A stretch of DNA of 28,346 nucleotides, taken from positions 1 to 28,346 of the forward strand of contig JBDSND010000096.1 in the NCBI GenBank assembly GCA_039915505.1, read 5' to 3'. This document shows, piece after piece, positions 24,401-28,346 of the stretch (position 1 is its first letter; each line of letters opens with the position of its first letter). This stretch comes from CAIWHR01 sp039915505 (lineage in GTDB: Bacteria; Pseudomonadota; Gammaproteobacteria; Burkholderiales; Casimicrobiaceae). A program made the position numbers and the translations under genes. The notes under the pieces were generated by a model. That model did not search any database. It saw nothing but the letters and a program-made list of their open reading frames with translations, and was not told the DNA's origin.

Positions 24401-24644
24401 GCCGATCCTCATGACCACCCTCGCGGCGCTGTTCGCCGCGGTGCCGCTGATGCTGGGGTGGGGAGAAGGTGCGGAGCTGAGGCGGCCGCTGGGCCTGTCT
24501 ATTTTCGGCGGCCTGATCGTGAGCCAGATGCTGACCCTCTTTACGACCCCGGTGATCTATCTCGGCTTCGATCGGCTCGGTCGGCGCTGGTTCGGACGCA
24601 GTCCCTCGGCGGCGCCCGTGGCACTGCCGGAGAGCGAGCGGTGA
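21402..24644 (+). CDS. mdtB: RND efflux transporter subunit MdtB/MuxB
   Basis: An inner-membrane proton-driven RND pump of 1080 residues with 12 expected membrane helices. It starts MSPSRPFIKRPVATSLLMLA and has DYPTIQVQTLYPGASPE, TGFVVDDAIVMIENIA (the proton-relay aspartates), GDVVGRLFREFAVSL, and LIGIVKKNAIMMIDFAL, all typical of MdtB. ATG at 21402 is chosen; the open frame upstream overlaps the mdtA tail and is chance. Two extra segments relative to E. coli MdtB (1040) are seen: residues about 276-303 with Cys279 and Cys295, and about 437-466 in the loop after the EN helix. It overlaps mdtC by 4 bp (GTGA). MdtB and MdtC are expected to form a mixed trimer exporting bile salts, novobiocin or similar compounds. 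Confidence 0.96.
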   Translation: MSPSRPFIKRPVATSLLMLAIVLAGLVGLRFLPLSALPQVDYPTIQVQTLYPGASPEVMAQTITAPLERNFGQMSGLQRMSSTSAAGVSIVTLQFSLGETLDAAEQEVQAAINASGSLLPADLPAPPIYAKVNPADAPVLTLAITSEVMPLTDVQNLVNTRLAQKISQVAGVGLVNLSGGQRPAVRIQADTQLLASYGLGLDTLRTAITAANANGAKGSFDTATRAYTINANDQLLTANDYRNLIVSFRNGAPVRMRDVAVVVDGAENARLGAWASLPCTTTPDRGTGQGDAGECIRGHMLRPAIILNVQRQPGANVIATVDAIKARLPELTAGLPAGVEVNLLTDRTTGIRASVLHVEIELLVAVVLVVLVIFAFLHSVRATIIASIAVPISLVGTFGAMYLLGYSLNNLSLMALTIATGFVVDDAIVMIENIARHLEMRRAALAAAERDGQAIDGPGRLRVAVDAAFAGAEEIGFTIISLTVSLIAVLIPLLFMGDVVGRLFREFAVSLAITILISAVVSLTMVPMMSARWLKSESEQPEGGVGARLTHAFDRLIGRYDTALTWVLARQGLTLLVAAGTLVLTVMLYLFIPKGLFPTQDTGQLQARVEAVESVSFARMGDLQQAAARAILADPAVASLSSFIGVDAANNTMLHTGSMLINLASDRSDDQRTIMDRLVARVREVAGVNLYLQPTQDLTIDAATGPTQYRVSIEAADNATVVQWATRLAQRLQQVREVRNVTSDADATALAAFVTLDRDTAARLSITAATVDDALYSAFGQRIVSTIFTETNQYRVILEARPGLLATPQSLGLLHVRTGSGDTTPLSAIARIDERPAPLQITHVAQYPATTIGFDTAHGVSLGRAVDAIRATADDLKLPSAVTLTFLGSAGAYRTSLSNQLWLILAAIICVYIVLGVLYESYIHPLTILSTLPSAGVGALLALILARHELDVIGIIGIILLIGIVKKNAIMMIDFALDAERQQGKSPREAIHQAALLRFRPILMTTLAALFAAVPLMLGWGEGAELRRPLGLSIFGGLIVSQMLTLFTTPVIYLGFDRLGRRWFGRSPSAAPVALPESER

Positions 24645-27600
24645 ACTTTTCCGTGCTGTTCGTGGAGCGTCCGGTGGCGACGGTGCTGCTGACCATCGGC
24701 ATCGCCCTGGCCGGCATCGCCGGATTCATGGTGCTGCCGGTGGCGCCCCTGCCGCACGTCGATTTCCCCGTGGTGTCGGTGAGCGCGCGACTGCCCGGCG
24801 CAAGTCCGGAAACCATGGCCACGAGCGTCGCCACGCCGCTGGAGCGTCGCCTCGGGACCATCGCCGGCGTGAATGAGATCACCTCGTCCTCCGGTAACGG
24901 CTCGACCCGGATCACTCTGCAGTTCGACCTCAACCGCCGCATCGACGCGGCCGCGCGCGAGGTGCAGGCGGCGATCAACGCGGCGCGGGTCGACCTGCCG
25001 GCGACGCTGCGCAGCAACCCGACCTATCGCAAGGTGAATCCGGCGTCGGCGCCGGTGGTGATCCTGGCACTCACTTCGCGCACCCGCTCGCCGGGACAGG
25101 TCTACGAAGACGTCGCCAATGTCGTGTCCCAGAAGCTCGCGCAGGTGGAGGGTGTGGGCGATGTCGAGATCGGCGGCGGATCGCTGCCCGCCGTCCGGGT
25201 CGAGCTCCTGCCGTATGCGCTCAACCGATACGGCGTGAGCATGGAAGACGTGCGCGCCGCGATTCAGGCGTCCAACGCCAACCGGCCCAAGGGCGCGATC
25301 GAAGGCAACGGCCGGCGGCTGCAAATCTACACCGGCGCGAACACGACCACGGCCGGTCGGACCGCCGCCGACTATCGCGGCCTGGTGGTGGCGTGGCGCA
25401 ACGGCAGCGCCATTCGCCTGGCTGACGTCGCCGAGGTCGACGACGGGGTCGAGGACACCCGCACCCTCGGCCTGTTCAATGGCCAGCCGGCGGTCGTGGT
25501 GCTGATCACGCCGGAGCCCAACGCCAACGTGATCGAGACGGTCAACGGCGTGCGGGCGCTGCTGCCCGAGCTCGAATCCCAGCTGCCGAGCGACGTGCGT
25601 CTGCAGGTCGCTTCCGACCGTACCAAATCGATCCGGGCGTCGTTGCACGAGGTCGAGCTGACCCTGGTCATCGCGATCGTCCTGGTAATCCTGGTGGTCA
25701 GCGCGTTCCTGCGCACGGTGCGCGCCACGATCATTCCCGCCGTGGCGACGATCGTGTCCCTGCTCGGCACGTTCGCGGTGATGTACCTGCTCGGCTTCAG
25801 TCTCAACAACCTGAGCCTGATGGCGTTGACGGTCGCCACCGGTTTCGTGGTCGACGACGCCATTGTGGTGCTCGAGAACACCACCCGGCACATCGAGCAG
25901 GGCATGGACCGCTTCCGCGCCGCCCTGCTCGGCGCTCGCGAGGTCAGCTTCACGGTGGTCTCGATCAGCCTGTCCCTGGTCGCGGTTTTCATCCCGCTAC
26001 TGTTCATGGGCGGCCAGGTGGGACGGCTCTTCCGCGAGTTCGCGGTGACCCTGTCGGTTGCGGTGATGATCTCCCTGCTGATCTCGCTCACCACCACCCC
26101 CATGCTGTGCGCGTGGCTTCTCGATCGCGAAGGCCACCTGCGCCACCCCGGACCGGTGGCGCGCTGCTTCGCCCGCGGCTTCGCCGGCGTGCACCGCGCG
26201 TATGCGCTGAGCCTCGACTGGGCGCTGGCAAGCGTCTGGCTGGTGCTGTTCAGCCTGGTCGCGGTGATCGTCATGAACGTCTACCTGTTCATGGCCGTTC
26301 CGAAGGGCTTCTTTCCCCAGCAGGACACCGGTCAGCTATCCGGCGGCCTGCGCGCGGACCAGAGCATCTCGTTCCAGGGCATGAAGGACAAGCTGCGCCA
26401 GCTCGTCGACATCATCCATGGCGACCCCGCGGTCGATACCGTCGTCGGGTTCACCGGTGGCGGTCGCGCCGGTGGCGGCTTCATGTTCGTCAACCTGAAG
26501 CCGCTGGGCGAGCGCACCGAAACCGGCCAGGCGGTGATCGCGCGACTGCGGCCGAAGCTCGCTCAGGTGACCGGGGTGACGCTCTTCCTCAATCCGGTGC
26601 AGGACCTGCGCATGGGCGGTCGGCAGACCACGTCGACCTATCAGTACACCTTGAAGAGCGACAACGTCGCCGACCTCAGGAGCTGGGCGGTGCGCCTCGC
26701 CGAGGCGATGAAGGATGAAGCCGCACTGACGGATGTCGACACCGACCAGCGCGAGAACGGGGTGGAAGTCATGGTGACGGTCGACCGCGCCACGGCCGCG
26801 CGACTCGGGGTCACGGCGCGCGATGTCGACAACGCGCTCTACGATGCCTTCGGCCAGCGCCAGGTCGCGACCATCTACAACGAAATCAACCAGTATCACG
26901 TCGTGATGGAAGTCGCACCGCGCTTCGCCACGTCGCCGCTGGTGCTAAACGACGTGTACGTGCCGGCACGCGGCGCGGCGAATGCCTCCATGCCGACCGG
27001 GTCGGCTGCCGGCGGAACATCGCTCGCCTCCAGCGCCGCCCCGGGTGCGGCGTCGAACGCGATGGCAGGCAGCAGCGGCAGCAACGCCGTGAGCACCACC
27101 AGCATCGCCAGCATCGGCACCACCACGACCGCGGTCATCAACCCGGGTTCTCGCGACCAGTCTACGGGGCAGCCTGTCAGCGCACGCACGAGCCGGATGG
27201 TACCGCTCTCCGCATTTGCCCGGTTTTCCGAAGGCGCCGCGGCGACGGCGGTCAATCACCAGGACGGTGAGCTCGCCACCACCGTGTCCTTCAACCTCGC
27301 CGAAGGCAGCAATCTTTCGGACGCGCAGAACGCCGTGCGCGCCGCTGAAGCGCGCATCGGCATGCCCACCAACGTGCGCGGCAGCTTCCAGGGAACGGCC
27401 CGCACCTTCGAAGCCTCGCAGAACCAGCAGCCGCTGCTGATCGCCGCGGCGATCGTGGTCATCTACATCGTCCTCGGCGTGCTCTACGAGAGCCTCATCC
27501 ATCCGATCACCGTGCTCTCGACCCTGCCGGCGGCCGGATTCGGCGCCGTCATCGCCCTGATGCTCTTCGGTCTCGATTTCTCCATCATCGCCCTGATCGG

Positions 27601-27979
27601 TCTCTTCCTGCTGATCGGCATCGTCAAGAAGAACGCCATCCTGATCATCGATTTCGCCCTCGAGGCCGAGCGCACCCGGGGACTGTCCGCGGTCGACGCA
27701 GTGCGCGAAGCCTCGCTGCTGCGCTTCCGGCCGATCCTCATGACCACCCTTGCCGCGGGCCTCGGTGCCCTCCCCTTGGCGATCGGCTTCGGCGAAGGCG
27801 CGGAACTGCGCCGACCGCTCGGCATCGCCATCATCGGTGGGCTGATCGCGAGCCAGGTGCTGACCTTGCTCACCACCCCGGTGGTGTACGTCCTGCTGGA
27901 CAAGCTGCGCCGGCGCAGTCCGCTCGAGCGCGAACTCGGTCGCACCGGTAGCGATCCTGCGGTGGTGGCCTCGCCATGA
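24641..27979 (+). CDS. mdtC: RND efflux transporter subunit MdtC/MuxC
   Basis: The second RND pump subunit, 1112 residues against 1025 in E. coli. It begins with GTG at 24641 (VNFSVLFVERPVATVLLT), overlapping the mdtB stop as GTGA. MdtC landmarks are LPHVDFPVVSVSARLPGASPE, GFVVDDAIVVLENTTRHIEQG with the proton-relay aspartates, GGQVGRLFREFAVTL, and LIGIVKKNAILIIDFALEAE. Most of the excess length is a Ser/Ala/Gly/Thr/Asn-rich insert at about residues 772-848 in the second large periplasmic loop, just before MVPLSAFARF. The downstream outer-membrane gene overlaps by 4 bp (ATGA), so the pump genes are translationally coupled. Confidence 0.96.
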   Translation: MNFSVLFVERPVATVLLTIGIALAGIAGFMVLPVAPLPHVDFPVVSVSARLPGASPETMATSVATPLERRLGTIAGVNEITSSSGNGSTRITLQFDLNRRIDAAAREVQAAINAARVDLPATLRSNPTYRKVNPASAPVVILALTSRTRSPGQVYEDVANVVSQKLAQVEGVGDVEIGGGSLPAVRVELLPYALNRYGVSMEDVRAAIQASNANRPKGAIEGNGRRLQIYTGANTTTAGRTAADYRGLVVAWRNGSAIRLADVAEVDDGVEDTRTLGLFNGQPAVVVLITPEPNANVIETVNGVRALLPELESQLPSDVRLQVASDRTKSIRASLHEVELTLVIAIVLVILVVSAFLRTVRATIIPAVATIVSLLGTFAVMYLLGFSLNNLSLMALTVATGFVVDDAIVVLENTTRHIEQGMDRFRAALLGAREVSFTVVSISLSLVAVFIPLLFMGGQVGRLFREFAVTLSVAVMISLLISLTTTPMLCAWLLDREGHLRHPGPVARCFARGFAGVHRAYALSLDWALASVWLVLFSLVAVIVMNVYLFMAVPKGFFPQQDTGQLSGGLRADQSISFQGMKDKLRQLVDIIHGDPAVDTVVGFTGGGRAGGGFMFVNLKPLGERTETGQAVIARLRPKLAQVTGVTLFLNPVQDLRMGGRQTTSTYQYTLKSDNVADLRSWAVRLAEAMKDEAALTDVDTDQRENGVEVMVTVDRATAARLGVTARDVDNALYDAFGQRQVATIYNEINQYHVVMEVAPRFATSPLVLNDVYVPARGAANASMPTGSAAGGTSLASSAAPGAASNAMAGSSGSNAVSTTSIASIGTTTTAVINPGSRDQSTGQPVSARTSRMVPLSAFARFSEGAAATAVNHQDGELATTVSFNLAEGSNLSDAQNAVRAAEARIGMPTNVRGSFQGTARTFEASQNQQPLLIAAAIVVIYIVLGVLYESLIHPITVLSTLPAAGFGAVIALMLFGLDFSIIALIGLFLLIGIVKKNAILIIDFALEAERTRGLSAVDAVREASLLRFRPILMTTLAAGLGALPLAIGFGEGAELRRPLGIAIIGGLIASQVLTLLTTPVVYVLLDKLRRRSPLERELGRTGSDPAVVASP
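26958..27195 (+). other. Low-complexity insert in MdtC
   Basis: About 79 codons rich in Ser, Ala, Gly, Thr and Asn (for example NASMPTGSAAGG and GSSGSNAVSTTS) interrupt the periplasmic domain between VLNDVYVPARG and MVPLSAFARF. The reading frame is kept and the flanking sequence aligns with normal MdtC, so it is an in-frame insertion likely to form a flexible loop. Confidence 0.8.
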
Positions 27980-28346
27980 TCGCCGTGCTGCGCGCAACAA
28001 CCTGCGCGGGCGCGCTCCTGGGCCTCGCGCTGCTCGTCGGCGGCTGTGTCGTCGCGCCCACCTACGAGCGTGCCTCGACGCCGCTCTCAGCCGTGTTCAA
28101 GGAAGCGGAGGGGTGGGTGGCGGCCACGCCGGCCGATACGTTGCCGCGCGGGCCCTGGTGGACACTCTTCGACGACCCCCCCCTCACCGCGCTCGAAGCG
28201 CGGGTCGAGTCGGCGAACCAGACCGTTGCGGCCGCCGTCGCTTCGTACGAGCAAGCACGCGCGCTGGTGCGCGAGCAGCGCGCGGGACTCTTTCCGGCGG
28301 TATCGCTCGACGGCGGTGCCAGTCGCACCCGCAGCGCCGGGGCCTC
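27976..28346 (+). CDS. Outer-membrane efflux lipoprotein (OprM/NodT family), partial
   Basis: The first 123 codons of the pump's outer-membrane channel; the gene continues past the window. ATG at 27976 overlaps the mdtC stop as ATGA. A lipoprotein signal precedes the lipobox LVGGC (Cys at about residue 25). Then come APTYERAST, the hallmark WWTLFDDPPLTALEARV, and ANQTVAAAVASYEQARALV, the first helical hairpin of the NodT family. Placement after mdtABC matches the muxABC-opmB order of Pseudomonas. Confidence 0.9.
   Translation, partial: MIAVLRATTCAGALLGLALLVGGCVVAPTYERASTPLSAVFKEAEGWVAATPADTLPRGPWWTLFDDPPLTALEARVESANQTVAAAVASYEQARALVREQRAGLFPAVSLDGGASRTRSAGA

Overview
This is a GC-rich proteobacterial chromosome segment, most likely from a motile betaproteobacterium (inferred, not proven). 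The basis is the ribF-ileS-lspA-ispH cluster without fkpB, a FliR export-gate gene, a PilZ-like gene behind a sigma-54-type promoter, a DUF2069 protein, a short LexA of the type seen in Betaproteobacteria, and an mdtABC/muxABC-type efflux operon ending in an OprM/NodT-type lipoprotein. Coding density is high. No tRNA, rRNA, phage, insertion sequence or CRISPR array is visible.

Layout. 1-4140 (+): the end of a flagellar region (fliR, with a probable frameshift near its start), an alpha/beta hydrolase, a PilZ-like protein, a 20-bp tandem repeat joined to a 176-bp foldback element, and a DUF2069 membrane protein. 4168-9493 (-): a tight housekeeping operon, ribF > ileS > lspA > ispH, covering FMN/FAD synthesis, Ile-tRNA charging, lipoprotein maturation and isoprenoid synthesis. 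9494-12071: a 14-bp tandem repeat, a small four-Cys protein, a J-domain-like protein without HPD and with its own terminator, and an aldo/keto reductase, all genes on the minus strand. 12145-14478 (+): a molybdopterin oxidoreductase with an odd acidic 8-residue repeat tail.

14528-16820 is a divergent DNA-damage-type pair. A short LexA gene has a promoter that holds a GAAC-N4-GTTC palindrome exactly in its 17-bp spacer, and its transcript appears leaderless. Facing away from it is a DnaQ-exonuclease/GIY-YIG (UvrC/Cho-like) fusion nuclease. 16962-19383: a conserved hypothetical protein, a DUF4197 exported protein (both -) and a second aldo/keto reductase (+).

19384-28346 (+): a leader with a REP-like hairpin inside a longer inverted repeat, then mdtA-mdtB-mdtC and the start of the outer-membrane factor, which runs off the window. 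mdtB/mdtC and mdtC/OMF overlap by 4 bp, so the four genes form one operon for a tripartite RND pump. All three pump proteins carry unusual extra segments: a Gly/Ala/Arg-rich tail on MdtA, a two-Cys insertion in MdtB and a Ser/Ala/Gly/Thr-rich insertion in MdtC.

No wholly new system can be proven from sequence alone. The most promising leads are the lexA control region with its divergent nuclease, the foldback/tandem-repeat element, the sigma-54 promoter of the PilZ-like gene, and the inserts in the efflux pump.
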